The notes beneath the pieces were generated by a model. It was not told where the DNA came from. It did not search any database and saw only the letters and a list, made by a program, of their open reading frames with translations. The translations under genes were made by a program, and so were the position numbers. A stretch of 64,000 nucleotides of DNA. Origin: Desulfonatronum thiodismutans (GTDB lineage Bacteria; Desulfobacterota; Desulfovibrionia; Desulfovibrionales; Desulfonatronaceae). Below, one piece after another: positions 8,881 to 18,150 of the stretch. How positions within the stretch are numbered: position 1 is the first letter of the stretch; each line of letters opens with the position of its first letter. The DNA lies in the NCBI RefSeq assembly GCF_000717475.1, contig NZ_JPIK01000022.1:1-64000 (forward strand), given 5' to 3'.

Positions 8881-9401
8881 ACGGCATGGGCCGGGTTGTC
8901 GCGGAACAATGGGATGCCATTCCTCGACGGTTCGTAAATGTTGCATTGGATGATTATGTCGTCATGCCCAACCACGTCCACGGCATTATCGTGATCGTAG
9001 GGGCACCCCTTGCGGGTGCCCAAAATTCCGCGTTCGCTAATCACCGGACGTCCGTCGACAACAGGGCACCCCTCGACCGGGCACCCGCAAGGGGTGCCCC
9101 TACGGTGGGGGATATTGTCGGGGCATATAAATCGTTGTGCGTACACCACGGATTGAAATGGATAAAACAAAACCATCCCAGCGTTGTCCTGGGTAAATTA
9201 TGGCAACGAAATTACTGGGAACACATTGTCCGCGACGAATCCGAATTGAACCGCATCCGGGAATATATCTGCAATAATCCGGCGCATTGGGAAATGGACA
9301 GCCTGTTTATTTCAACCAGTTGTCCGGAGCGCGCTGCTGTTCGACCCTACGAAGCCCACGAGGCCCGGGCGGAATACGCGACTGAGGAGTGGATGGTCTA
9401 A
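8733..9401 (+). CDS. REP-associated tyrosine transposase (RAYT) copy 2
   Basis: Full-length Y1/HUH transposase of the TnpA-REP group, which nicks REP hairpins through a tyrosine-DNA intermediate. Seen: MPNHVHG (HUH) near residue 77, the GDIVGAYKSLCV helix, WQRNYWEHIVRDESELNRIREYICNNP with the catalytic Tyr near residue 183, and the NPAHW end typical of the family. I chose ATG 8733 because it matches the start of copy 1; ATG 8727 is an alternative two codons earlier. Between HVHGIIVI and GDIVGA lies an in-frame insertion of about 35 residues made of a perfect palindrome (8997-9103), the same site at which copy 1 was interrupted. Probably still functional, because this loop tolerates insertions. 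Confidence 0.85.
   Translation: MKYDPAVHRRRSIRLRDYDYAQAGAYFITICTQDRRCLFGEIVDGGMRLNGMGRVVAEQWDAIPRRFVNVALDDYVVMPNHVHGIIVIVGAPLAGAQNSAFANHRTSVDNRAPLDRAPARGAPTVGDIVGAYKSLCVHHGLKWIKQNHPSVVLGKLWQRNYWEHIVRDESELNRIREYICNNPAHWEMDSLFISTSCPERAAVRPYEAHEARAEYATEEWMV
8997..9103. repeat. Perfect 25-bp inverted repeat inside RAYT copy 2
   Basis: Left arm 8997-9021 and right arm 9079-9103 are exact reverse complements (arm begins GTAGGGGCACCCC), separated by 57 nt. Same outer bases as the REP arms at 8081 and 8539 (GTAGGGGC), so it is a REP variant inserted in frame in the gene of the enzyme that handles REPs. Confidence 0.85.
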
Positions 9402-9486
9402 AGAAAGCAAAATATCAACAAATCCATATAAATAGATAGATATTGCATTGGATGGATTTGCCATCATATCCACCACAAGGAACGAC

Positions 9487-11049
9487 ATGAATCCATTGCC
9501 GTTTTTGCAAAAAATCGGGGCCTCGTTGATGATACCGGTGGCCGTGCTTCCGGCGGCGGCCATCCTGTTGGGGGTGGGGTACTGGATTGACCCCACGGGA
9601 TGGGGGGCCAACAGCGCCCTGGCCGCGTTCCTGATTCATACCGGGGGCGTGCTTCTGGACAACATGCCGCTGCTGTTCGCCATCGGCGTGGCCTTCGGCA
9701 TGTCCAGGGACAAGCACGGTTCCGCGGCCTTGGCCGGGCTGGTGGGTTTTCTGGTGGTGACCAGGCTTTGCGCCCCGGAAACCATTGCCCATATCCTGCG
9801 CATCCCCCTGGCTGACGTGTCCCCGGCCTTCGGCAAGATCAACAACCAGTTCATCGGCATCCTCTCCGGGGTCATCAGCGCCGGGCTCTACAACCGGTTC
9901 AGCACCGTGGAACTGCACAAGTCTTTGGCCTTTTTCAGCGGTCGCCGCCTGGTGCCCATTCTGACCTCTTTGGCGATGATCGGCGTCTCCGCGGTGCTCT
10001 ATGTTCTTTGGCCCATTCTGTACGAGGGGCTGGTGGGATTCGGGAAGACCATTTCCGAGCTGGGAGCGCCGGGCGCCGGGGCGTACGGCTTTTTCAACCG
10101 CCTCTTGATCCCCACCGGGCTGCACCATGCGCTGAACTCGGTGTTCTGGTTCGACGTGGCCGGGATCAACGACATCCCCAACTTTCTGGGCGGGGCCAGA
10201 TCCATTGGTGAGGGTGTCGGGATTCCCGGCGTCACCGGCATGTATCAGGCCGGGTTCTTTCCGATCATGATGTTCGGGCTGGTGGGAGCGGCCTTGGCCT
10301 TTGTCCACACCTCCCGGCCCGAAAACCGCGCCCGGACCGCGTCGATCATGCTGGCCGCCGGGTTTGCGACCTTTTTGACCGGGGTCACCGAACCGGTGGA
10401 GTTCGCCTTTCTGTTCCTGGCACCCTGGCTGTTCCTGATCCATGCCCTGCTCACCGGCATCTCCCTGTACCTGGCCGCGTCCATGCAGTGGATCGCCGGC
10501 TTCGGGTTCAGCGCCGGCCTGATCGACCTGATCCTCTCCAGCCGCAACCCCCTGGCCGTGCGCTGGTACATGCTCATTCCCCAGGGGCTGGTCTTCCTGA
10601 CTGTGTATTACCTCTTGTTCCGGTTTTTGATCCTGCGCTTTGACCTGAAGACCCCGGGCCGCGAGGACTCCGCCGGAGGAGAACGTGAAACCGGCCCGGT
10701 GGTCACCCCGACCGAGGCCGCCGGGTCGGGCCGGGCTTTGGAGGCGAACCTTCAGGAGCGTCCTCAAGAGCGTCTTCAGGAACATCCTCGGGAGCATCCT
10801 CATGAGCACCCTCAAGTGCATCTGGCCCGCCAAGTGGCCCAGGCCTGCGGCGGGCTGGACAACCTGGTGTCCATCGACGCCTGCATCACCCGGTTGCGCC
10901 TGGAAGTTCGCGACGGGACACTGGTGGACGACGCGGCCCTCAAAAGCCTGGGGGCCAGGGGCGTGATCAGGCCGTCGGCGAACACGGCCCAGGTGGTGTT
11001 CGGGGCCCGGGCGGAAAACATCGCGGACCACCTGCTGCGTTGGAAATAG
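9487..11049 (+). CDS. PTS glucose/N-acetylglucosamine-type EIICB transporter
   Basis: Membrane permease (EIIC) fused to a EIIB phosphotransfer domain of the Glc-GlcNAc PTS family; it imports and phosphorylates the sugar at the inner membrane. The EIIC domain (about 1-385) has many hydrophobic helices and the family motifs around GLHHALN and TGVTEPVEF. EIIB (about 445-520) has its phosphocysteine in DACITRLR near residue 466. ATG 9487 follows AAGGA; an upstream ATG at 9448 would add 13 residues without a good ribosome site. The linker has a degenerate repeat (10753-10821). There is no EIIA here; it probably takes phosphate from the EIIA of the fusion at 12205. The GlcNAc preference is suggested by the deacetylase next door, not proven. 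Confidence 0.88.
   Translation: MNPLPFLQKIGASLMIPVAVLPAAAILLGVGYWIDPTGWGANSALAAFLIHTGGVLLDNMPLLFAIGVAFGMSRDKHGSAALAGLVGFLVVTRLCAPETIAHILRIPLADVSPAFGKINNQFIGILSGVISAGLYNRFSTVELHKSLAFFSGRRLVPILTSLAMIGVSAVLYVLWPILYEGLVGFGKTISELGAPGAGAYGFFNRLLIPTGLHHALNSVFWFDVAGINDIPNFLGGARSIGEGVGIPGVTGMYQAGFFPIMMFGLVGAALAFVHTSRPENRARTASIMLAAGFATFLTGVTEPVEFAFLFLAPWLFLIHALLTGISLYLAASMQWIAGFGFSAGLIDLILSSRNPLAVRWYMLIPQGLVFLTVYYLLFRFLILRFDLKTPGREDSAGGERETGPVVTPTEAAGSGRALEANLQERPQERLQEHPREHPHEHPQVHLARQVAQACGGLDNLVSIDACITRLRLEVRDGTLVDDAALKSLGARGVIRPSANTAQVVFGARAENIADHLLRWK
10753..10821 (+). repeat. Degenerate 12-bp tandem repeat in the EIIC-EIIB linker
   Basis: Six imperfect copies of CAGGAGCGTCCT-like units encode QERPQERLQEHPREHPHEHP, a charged flexible linker between the membrane domain and EIIB. 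Confidence 0.7.
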
Positions 11050-11064
11050 GCGAGCCGGACAGCC

Positions 11065-11946
11065 GTGACTGCTTCCGCCTATCTCCCCTTTGTCCGCTCG
11101 CTCCGGGATGCCGTGCAAGAGGCCGCGCTGATCACGCAGTGGGATACGGAGGCCCGACCGCCGGAAGTCGAGCCGGAGCGCGCCGATGTGCTCCTGTTTT
11201 CTCCGCATCCCGACGATGAAGCCCTGGTCGGCGGCCTGCCGCTGCGCCTGGCCAGGGAAGCAGGCCTGAACGTGGTCAACGTGGCCGTGACACTGGGCAG
11301 CAGGGTGGAAGAGCGCGCCATCCGGCGGCTGGAAGCCCAACGCTCTTGCGCTTTGCTCGGATTCGGCCTGATTCACACACGACCGGAAGGGTTCAGCGCG
11401 GTGAACCTCACCGCACGTCACGACAATCCCGCGCACTGGGCCGACATGTTCCAATGCGTGCGGAGTATCCTTCAGGAACACCGTCCGGTCTGCATTTTCC
11501 TGCCCCATGCCGGGGACTGGCATTCCACGCATCTCGGGACGCATTGGCTGGTGAAGGACGCTCTTCAGATCATGGCCGCCAATGGCGAAGCCTTCGGCGG
11601 TCTGATCTTCGAGACGGAGTATTGGAGCACGAATCCGGCACCGAACCTGATGGTCGAATCCAGCCTGGAAGACACGGCCCTTCTGGTGGCCGCGGCGGCC
11701 AGCCATGCAAGCCAGGTCGGCCGCAACCCCTATCACCTTCGGCTTCCGGCCTTCATGCTGGACAATGTCCGCCGGGGCGGAGAACTGATCAGCGGCCAAT
11801 ACGCCGCGGCTCCGGCCATGGACTTCGCCACGCTGTACAAGGTTTCCCGCTGGAAGAACAATGCCCTGCACGCAATACCAGTCCGCCCGACGCTTCGCTC
11901 CGCGGATCGACTCCCCCGGTCGTTGGCAAGCATGCTTTCCGGGTGA
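11065..11946 (+). CDS. PIG-L/LmbE family N-deacetylase
   Basis: Zinc-dependent deacetylase of the PIG-L/LmbE family, whose members remove acetyl groups from GlcNAc-containing substrates. Seen: the metal and base motif PHPDDE near residue 49, and the downstream HAGDWHSTHLGTH motif near 150 carrying the third ligand. 293 residues, no signal peptide, so cytoplasmic. Start is GTG at 11065, 15 nt after the EIICB stop, so it is probably co-transcribed. No nagA-type amidohydrolase or nagB is visible in the window. Inference: this protein deacetylates the imported GlcNAc-6-phosphate or a related amino sugar. Family sure, substrate unproven. Confidence 0.85.
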   Translation: MTASAYLPFVRSLRDAVQEAALITQWDTEARPPEVEPERADVLLFSPHPDDEALVGGLPLRLAREAGLNVVNVAVTLGSRVEERAIRRLEAQRSCALLGFGLIHTRPEGFSAVNLTARHDNPAHWADMFQCVRSILQEHRPVCIFLPHAGDWHSTHLGTHWLVKDALQIMAANGEAFGGLIFETEYWSTNPAPNLMVESSLEDTALLVAAAASHASQVGRNPYHLRLPAFMLDNVRRGGELISGQYAAAPAMDFATLYKVSRWKNNALHAIPVRPTLRSADRLPRSLASMLSG

Positions 11947-11976
11947 TATGTCGTCATTCAAGGGCCATGCTGTCCA

Positions 11977-12130
11977 GGACAGATTTGTTCTCAAACCTCA
12001 TCCGCCATCCGAGTCGATATCGAAATCGTGATCGAAATCGAACCTATGCCCAAGAAGAGGCCGTAATCAATCACGGTGTGATTCTGAACTTTTTTCGATT
12101 TCGATTTCGATTTCGATCGCGATTTGGATT
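11977..12130. repeat. GATTTC-hexamer palindromic element, copy A
   Basis: Box GGACAGATTTGTTCTC at 11977-11992, a 21-nt gap, a left arm of GAAATC-type hexamers (12014-12042), about 50 nt, then a right arm of GATTTC hexamers (12093-12130) able to pair with the left arm. It lies between the deacetylase and the PTS fusion. Related copies are at 21103, 37536 and 62605, and a weaker variant at 30915. Confidence 0.75.
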
Positions 12131-12204
12131 TTGTATTTCAGGCGAGTCTGGATGCTGCCCCCCAAAAGGCCACCCAAAACCTCGCGACAAGGAGTTCTCC
12201 CGTC

Positions 12205-15200
12205 ATGTCCACCCTGACCAATTCCTTCGCCACGTTGCAGAAAATCGGCAAGGCCCTGATGCTTCCCGTGGCCGTGCTGCCCATTGCGGGCATCCTGCTG
12301 GGCGTGGGCAGCGCCCAGTTTTCCTGGATGCCGGTGCAGCTCTCCCTGCTGATGGCCGCGGCCGGTTCGGCGATTTTCGGGAGTCTGCCCTTGATTTTCG
12401 CCATCGGCGTGGCCCTGGGACTGACCAAGAACGACGGAGTGGCCGCCCTGGCCGCGGTGGTGGGGTACGTGGTCATGCTGGCCACCCTGGGGGTGCTGGG
12501 CAAGGTCTATCAGCAATGGGACTTCGTGACCCAGACTCTGGATCTGACCATCGTCACCAAGAGCATCATGGGTATCAACGCCATGGATACCGGGGTGCTG
12601 GGCGGGATTCTGGCCGGGGCCGTGGCCGCGAGGATGTTCAACCGCTTCTACCGCATCGAGCTGCCCCAGTATCTGGGCTTTTTCGCGGGCAAGCGTTCCG
12701 TGCCCATTGTCACGGCCTTCGCGGCCATTGGCCTGGGTTTCGTGCTCAGCCTGATCTGGCCCTTTGCCGGGACAGGGATCGAGCGATTTTCCCAGTACGC
12801 GGCCTACGGCAACCCGACTCTGGCCGTGACCATCTACGGCTTCGTGGAGCGGCTGCTGATCCCCTTCGGCCTGCACCACATCTGGAACGTGCCTTTTTTC
12901 TTCGAGATCGGGTCCTTTACCACCGCGGACGGGGTGCTGGTCCGTGGGGACATCAACCGCTTTTTCGCCGGAGATCCCACCGCCGGAATCCTGGGCGGGG
13001 CCTATCTGTTCAAGATGTTCGGCCTGCCCGCCGCGGCCATTGCCATCTGGCATACGGCCAGGCCGGAAAACCGGGTGCGCACCGGCGGAATCATGCTTTC
13101 CGCGGCCCTGACCTCCTTCCTCACGGGCATCACCGAGCCCATAGAATTTTCCTTCATGTTCGTGGCCCCGGTGCTCTACGCCATCCACGCGGTCTTCGCC
13201 GCGGGCTGCCAGCTCCTGTTCAGCCTGCTGGGCGCGAAACTGGGCTTCACCTTTTCCCAGGGCTTCATCGACTTTGCCCTGTTTTTTGCCCTGGACACCA
13301 AGCCCTGGCTGGTGCTGGTCTTCGGCCCCCTGGTGGGCCTGATCTACTATGGAACCTTCCGGGTGCTGATCCGGGCCTGGGATCTGAAGACGCCGGGCCG
13401 GGAAGACGTTGCAGCCGACGCTGCCATCGACGACCAGGGCCAGGCCGGGAGCCCGACCGGCGACTTGGCCCAGGAACTTCCGCGAAACCTGGTTTCGGCC
13501 TTTGGCGGGCGGGAGAACATCGTCAGCCTGGACGCCTGCATCACCCGGCTGCGGGTGGAGGTGGCGGACCTCGCCCGGGCTGACCAGGCCCGGCTCAAGG
13601 CCCTGGGCGCGACCGGGGTCATGGTGGTGGGCCGGAACATGCAGGCCATTTTCGGACCCCGCTCCGAAAACCTGAAAACCGCCATGGAGCAGTTTCTGCT
13701 CGGCGCGGAGTCCGAGCCAAGTATGCCCGGGCCAAGTATGTCCGGACAAGGCGCGGCGGATCCCGAGGTATCAACGCCCCAGGCAGATCTTCGGCACGAG
13801 CCCCTGGTCCTGCTCGCGCCACTTTCCGGGCTGCTGGTCCCCCTGGAAGAGGTTCCGGATCAGGTCTTTGCCCAAAAAATGGTCGGCGAGGGCATTTCCA
13901 TCCAGCCGAAAAGTTCCACGCTGCTGGCCCCCTGCGCCGGGCGGGTGGTCAACCTCCACGCCGGCAACCACGCCCTGACCATCCAGGCCGAAAACGGCCT
14001 GGAGGTTTTGCTGCACATCGGCCTGGACACGGTCAAACTGCGCGGCCAGGGCTTCACCCCCCGGGTCAGGCAGGACGACGTGGTCCAGGCCGGAGCGCCC
14101 TTGATCGACTTTGATCCGGACTTCATCTCCCGGAACGCGCCCAGTCTGCTGACCCAGATGGTAGTGGACAATGCCGGGGATGGAGCACTTTTCAGCCCGG
14201 CACAGGGCCAGGTCGTGGCCGGGCGGGACGTGGCCCTGCGGATCAGCTTCGCGGCCCAAACCGCAACTCCCGACGCGAGCGAGTCAACGCCCCAGGCCGG
14301 GGCGGACGTCCTGGTCTCCGAGCCCGTGGCCATCATCAACCCCAGCGGCCTGCATGCCCGGCCGGCAGCGGTGCTGGCCAACCTGGCCAAGGGATTCCAG
14401 GCCGACGTGCGCCTTGTGCTGCACGGAAAAAAGGCCAATGCCCGCAGCGTAGTGGCTCTGATGAATCTGGCCACGAAGCAGGACGACGTCGTGACCCTGG
14501 AAGCCGTCGGCCCGGACGCGGCCAAGGCCTTGCCCGCCCTGGTCCAGGCCCTGGCTTCCGGGCTGGGGGAAGCGGGCGGAGCTGCCAAACCCCAACCGAC
14601 CACAGTTCAGGCCACAGGCCCGACCACAGGCCCGGTCCCCGTCCCACACGGCAAAGCTCAAATTCAGCCGACAATACCGAACGACCCGAACCTGATCACC
14701 GGCGTCCCGGCCTCACCGGGGCTGGCCGTGGGCCGGATTCGCCGCAAGCAGGACCAGGTTTTCGATATCCGGGAAACAGGCCGGGAGCCGGACGCCGAGC
14801 GCGCTGATCTGCGCCGGGCCGCGACCCTGGCCATGGACGAGATCGAGGCCATGCGCCAAAAATCCGTTCAACCCGATAAGACTGGCAAGCCCGACAAGCC
14901 TGGCAAGCTTGGCACGTCGCCCCAAGCGGACATCTTCGCGGCCCACAAGGAATTGCTGGATGATCCGGAGATTCTGGACCAAGCCGAGGCCCTGATCGCC
15001 CAGGGCAAGAGCGCGGCTTTTTCCTGGCACCGGGCGTATACGATCCAGGCCGAACAATTGGCCGCCCTGGACAACGAGCTGCTGGCCCAGCGCGCCCATG
15101 ACCTGCACGACGTGGGACAGCGCGTGCTGCGCTTCCTCACGGGCGCGGTCACCACCAAGGTCGCCTACCCTCCGGATACTATCCTCGCGGCCCGGGATCT

Positions 15201-16554
15201 GACGCCGTCGGATCTGGCCGAACTGGCCGAGCTGGACCCGAGCCCGGTGGTCGGCCTGTGCAGCGTCACCGGCGGGGCCACGTCCCACGTGGCCATCCTG
15301 GCCCGGTCCATGGGCCTGCCGGCCCTGGCCGGGGGTGACCCGCGACTCCTGGACCTGCCCGAGGACACTCCGGCCATCCTGGACGGGACCAAGGGCGTCC
15401 TGCGCCTCAATCCTTCGGACCGGGAAATGGCGGAGCTGCGCGCGAACATGGCCCAAGCCGAGGAGAAACGCCGCCGCGACCTGGCGGCCAAGGACGACCC
15501 CGCAATCACCGCGGACGGGGTGCGCGTGGAGGTGGCCGGGAACATCGGCGGCCTGGAGGACGCCAAAAAGTGCGCGGCCATGGGCGGCGAGGGCGTGGGC
15601 CTGATGCGCACGGAATTTGTGTTCATGAACAGGGACCAGGCCCCTTCAGAGGATGAGCAGACCGAGATCTACGCCGCGGTCCTTGGTGCCGTGGGCGGCA
15701 GGAGGCCGGTGGTCATCCGGACCATGGACGTGGGCGGGGACAAGCCCCTCTCCTATCTGCCCATCGCCCCCGAGGAAAACCCCTTCCTGGGCGAGCGGGG
15801 CATCCGCATCGGCCTGGATCGGCCCGAAGTGCTCCGCGTCCAACTGCGGGCCGTGATCCGGGCCGTCATGCAGGTCCAGGGTCAGGATCAGAACCAGAAT
15901 CAGGGCGCGACCCAAGAAGCAGCCCAAGACGCAGCCCAAGAAGCAGCACGGGCCCTGATCATGTTCCCGATGGTCTCCCGGCTGGCGGAGTTTCGCGAGG
16001 CCAAGGCCCTGTTCGAGGAAGAACGCGAGGCCCTGGAGGGCCAAGACACACCCCTGTCCATCCCCGTGGGCATCATGGTCGAAACCCCCGCCGCGGCCTT
16101 GCTGGCCGAGCAGTTCGCCAAGGAGGCGGATTTCTTCTCCGTGGGCACCAACGACCTGACCCAATACACTCTGGCCATGGACCGCGGCCATCCCCGGCTG
16201 GCGGCGCACTGCGACGGCCTGGACCCGGCCGTACTGGCCCTGATCCACAAGGCGGCCCGGGCCGCGACGGCCCACGGCAAGTGGTGCGGCGTCTGCGGCG
16301 GCCTGGCCGGCGACCCCGAAGCCGTGCCCATCCTCATCGGCCTGGGCGTAACCGAACTCAGCGTCGGCGCGGCCTCCATCCCAGCGGTCAAAGCCCGCAT
16401 CCGCACCCTGAACATGGCCCGCTGCCGGGAACTGGCGGCCCAGGCCCTGAACCTGGACTCAGCGGCCCAGGTCCGGGAGTTCTCGCGAAAGCATTTTCTC
16501 GAAACGTCGGCCCCCCGGAACGGAGCAATCGCCGATTCCGTCAAGGGTGGGTAA
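12205..16554 (+). CDS. PTS five-domain fusion: EIIC-EIIB-EIIA-HPr-EI
   Basis: A complete phosphotransferase chain in one 1449-residue polypeptide. Order and active sites: EIIC (about 1-392, Glc/GlcNAc type); EIIB with phosphocysteine in DACITRLR near 445; EIIA-Glc-like domain with HIGLDT (active His near 604); HPr with GLHARP (His near 717) and a Ser in the [10 protein letters not shown] region where HPr kinase acts in other bacteria; Enzyme I from about 829, with [10 protein letters not shown] (active His near 1028), the PEP-site RTEF block, and GVCGGLAGD (Cys near 1362). Low-complexity linkers separate the domains, and EI has a Gln/Ala-rich insert near 1230. ATG 12205 has AAGGAG about 10 nt upstream. 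It can energise itself from PEP and probably also the EIICB at 9487. Confidence 0.92.
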   Translation: MSTLTNSFATLQKIGKALMLPVAVLPIAGILLGVGSAQFSWMPVQLSLLMAAAGSAIFGSLPLIFAIGVALGLTKNDGVAALAAVVGYVVMLATLGVLGKVYQQWDFVTQTLDLTIVTKSIMGINAMDTGVLGGILAGAVAARMFNRFYRIELPQYLGFFAGKRSVPIVTAFAAIGLGFVLSLIWPFAGTGIERFSQYAAYGNPTLAVTIYGFVERLLIPFGLHHIWNVPFFFEIGSFTTADGVLVRGDINRFFAGDPTAGILGGAYLFKMFGLPAAAIAIWHTARPENRVRTGGIMLSAALTSFLTGITEPIEFSFMFVAPVLYAIHAVFAAGCQLLFSLLGAKLGFTFSQGFIDFALFFALDTKPWLVLVFGPLVGLIYYGTFRVLIRAWDLKTPGREDVAADAAIDDQGQAGSPTGDLAQELPRNLVSAFGGRENIVSLDACITRLRVEVADLARADQARLKALGATGVMVVGRNMQAIFGPRSENLKTAMEQFLLGAESEPSMPGPSMSGQGAADPEVSTPQADLRHEPLVLLAPLSGLLVPLEEVPDQVFAQKMVGEGISIQPKSSTLLAPCAGRVVNLHAGNHALTIQAENGLEVLLHIGLDTVKLRGQGFTPRVRQDDVVQAGAPLIDFDPDFISRNAPSLLTQMVVDNAGDGALFSPAQGQVVAGRDVALRISFAAQTATPDASESTPQAGADVLVSEPVAIINPSGLHARPAAVLANLAKGFQADVRLVLHGKKANARSVVALMNLATKQDDVVTLEAVGPDAAKALPALVQALASGLGEAGGAAKPQPTTVQATGPTTGPVPVPHGKAQIQPTIPNDPNLITGVPASPGLAVGRIRRKQDQVFDIRETGREPDAERADLRRAATLAMDEIEAMRQKSVQPDKTGKPDKPGKLGTSPQADIFAAHKELLDDPEILDQAEALIAQGKSAAFSWHRAYTIQAEQLAALDNELLAQRAHDLHDVGQRVLRFLTGAVTTKVAYPPDTILAARDLTPSDLAELAELDPSPVVGLCSVTGGATSHVAILARSMGLPALAGGDPRLLDLPEDTPAILDGTKGVLRLNPSDREMAELRANMAQAEEKRRRDLAAKDDPAITADGVRVEVAGNIGGLEDAKKCAAMGGEGVGLMRTEFVFMNRDQAPSEDEQTEIYAAVLGAVGGRRPVVIRTMDVGGDKPLSYLPIAPEENPFLGERGIRIGLDRPEVLRVQLRAVIRAVMQVQGQDQNQNQGATQEAAQDAAQEAARALIMFPMVSRLAEFREAKALFEEEREALEGQDTPLSIPVGIMVETPAAALLAEQFAKEADFFSVGTNDLTQYTLAMDRGHPRLAAHCDGLDPAVLALIHKAARAATAHGKWCGVCGGLAGDPEAVPILIGLGVTELSVGAASIPAVKARIRTLNMARCRELAAQALNLDSAAQVREFSRKHFLETSAPRNGAIADSVKGG

Positions 16555-16595
16555 TATGATTCCTCCACGAAACAACCTCAAACCCGGAGCTTTTG

Positions 16596-17924
16596 ATGAA
16601 CGTTGATCCAGACACCGTCGCGAAGGTCGTGACCATCCTGCATGAGGAAATCGTGCCCGCCCAGGGTTGCACCGAACCCATCGCCATCGCCCTGGTCGCG
16701 GCCAAAGCACGGGAGGTGTTGGGCGCGGTTCCGGAACGGGTCAGGATTTATGTTTCCGGAAACATCATCAAGAACGTCAAGAGCGTGGTCGTACCCGGCA
16801 GCGGGGGCATGGTCGGCATTGAGACCTCGGCGGCCATGGGCATTGTGGCCGGGGACTGTACGAAAGATCTGATGGTCATCAGCGACGTTACCGAAGCGGA
16901 CATGGTCGCGGTCAGGGAATACCTGGGCAAGGCCGCCTTCGAGGTGGTCCACGAAAAAACGCCGGTCAAGCTCTATGTGCGCATCGAGGCGGCTGCCGGG
17001 GACCGGAGCGCCGAAGTCGAGGTGAAATACCTGCACACCAATTTGACGCGGGTTGTCCAAAACGGGCGCGTCCTGCTGGACCGGGGCTTCAGCCCGGAGA
17101 GCTTTCATACCCCGGAGGAAGATCGCTCCGTCTTGTCGGTCAGGCTGATTTACGATTTGGCCAAGAGCATTGATCTGGAACTGATCCGTCCCCTGTTCCA
17201 GAAGGTCATTGTTCTGAACTGCGCCATCGCCGAGGAGGGGTTGCAAAACGCCTACGGCGTGAACATCGGCAGCAGCATTCTCAAGAACATCGAACAGGGC
17301 ATCTACGGCGACGACCTGCGCAACCGCTGCGCGAGCTATGCCGCGGCCGGAAGCGACGCGCGCATGAGCGGCTGCCCTCTGCCGGTGATGACCACCAGCG
17401 GCAGCGGCAATCAGGGCATGACCGCCTCCCTGCCGGTGATCAAGTTCGCGCGGTTGAAAGGGTATGCCGAGGACGACCTGATCCGGGCCCTGTTTCTGTC
17501 CCACCTGTGCACCGTGCACATCAAGACCCAGGTGGGCCGTTTGTCCGCCTATTGCGGGGCAATGTGCGCCGCGGCCGGAGTCAGCGGCGCGTTAAGCTTC
17601 CTGATGGGCGCGGATTACGACACCACGGCCCATGCCATCGTGAACACCCTGGGGAACATTTCGGGCATCGTCTGCGACGGGGCCAAGCCGTCCTGCGCCA
17701 TGAAAATCGCCACGGGCATCTATGCGGCCTTTGATTCCGCCACCCTGGCCTCCTATCACAAGGATCTGCACGGCGGCGACGGCATCGTGGGCAGCGACGT
17801 GGAGGCCACCATCCGCAATATCGGGGAGCTGGCCAGCAAGGGCATGGAGCAGACCGACGAGGTGATTCTGAAGATCATGACCTCAGAAAGCGGCCATGGC
17901 GTTTATCGCCCCCCGGTTAATTAA
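16596..17924 (+). CDS. cyuA: L-cysteine desulfidase / UPF0597 (CyuA, serine dehydratase alpha-like)
   Basis: Iron-sulfur-dependent ammonia-lyase-type enzyme of the UPF0597/CyuA (YhaM) and CdsA group. Characterised members convert L-cysteine to pyruvate, ammonia and sulfide in the cytoplasm. Seen in 442 residues: VPAQGCTEPIAIAL near the N terminus, SGNIIKN, a Gly/Ser-rich TTSGSGNQG loop near 270, and the cysteines of SAYCGAMC and VCDGAKPSC near the C terminus that are likely cluster ligands. ATG 16596 follows CGGAG; a TTG directly before it is less likely. It starts 41 nt after the PTS fusion and is followed by a permease gene, as in the E. coli cyuA/cyuP pair. A serine substrate cannot be ruled out. 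Confidence 0.82.
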   Translation: MNVDPDTVAKVVTILHEEIVPAQGCTEPIAIALVAAKAREVLGAVPERVRIYVSGNIIKNVKSVVVPGSGGMVGIETSAAMGIVAGDCTKDLMVISDVTEADMVAVREYLGKAAFEVVHEKTPVKLYVRIEAAAGDRSAEVEVKYLHTNLTRVVQNGRVLLDRGFSPESFHTPEEDRSVLSVRLIYDLAKSIDLELIRPLFQKVIVLNCAIAEEGLQNAYGVNIGSSILKNIEQGIYGDDLRNRCASYAAAGSDARMSGCPLPVMTTSGSGNQGMTASLPVIKFARLKGYAEDDLIRALFLSHLCTVHIKTQVGRLSAYCGAMCAAAGVSGALSFLMGADYDTTAHAIVNTLGNISGIVCDGAKPSCAMKIATGIYAAFDSATLASYHKDLHGGDGIVGSDVEATIRNIGELASKGMEQTDEVILKIMTSESGHGVYRPPVN

Positions 17925-17984
17925 GCCAGGAGCCTTTTCCCCAACAGGCAACCGTCGTTTGGAGTGTTCACGTAATCATCACAT

Positions 17985-18101
17985 TCAAACGCAGGGGCGG
18001 CCCTCGCGGCCGCCCTAGCATCCCATCGTAGGGGCAGACCTGTGTGTCTGCCCACTTGCTGCCGCCCTGGCAGGCGCTAGGCCTGCCCCCACAAGATGCG
18101 G
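17985..18101. repeat. REP palindrome cluster
   Basis: Several hairpins in series: GGGCGGCCCTCGCGGCCGCCC (17996-18016), then GTAGGGGCAGACC with its complementary half (about 18029-18054), then GCAGGCGCTAGGCCTGC-like sequence. The second has the same form as the REP arms at 8081 and 8539, so it is a likely target family of the RAYT enzyme. It separates cyuA from the permease and may stop or stabilise mRNA. Confidence 0.7.
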
Positions 18102-18150
18102 AAATATAACCGGTTGTCCTTAAACAACCCGTAATCATCAGGATGAAATC

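Noticed and set aside
12067..13749. Long minus-strand frame opposite the PTS fusion
   Set aside because: High-GC shadow: Gly/His/Gln/Arg-rich composition with no recognisable domains, and opposite a gene with full active sites.
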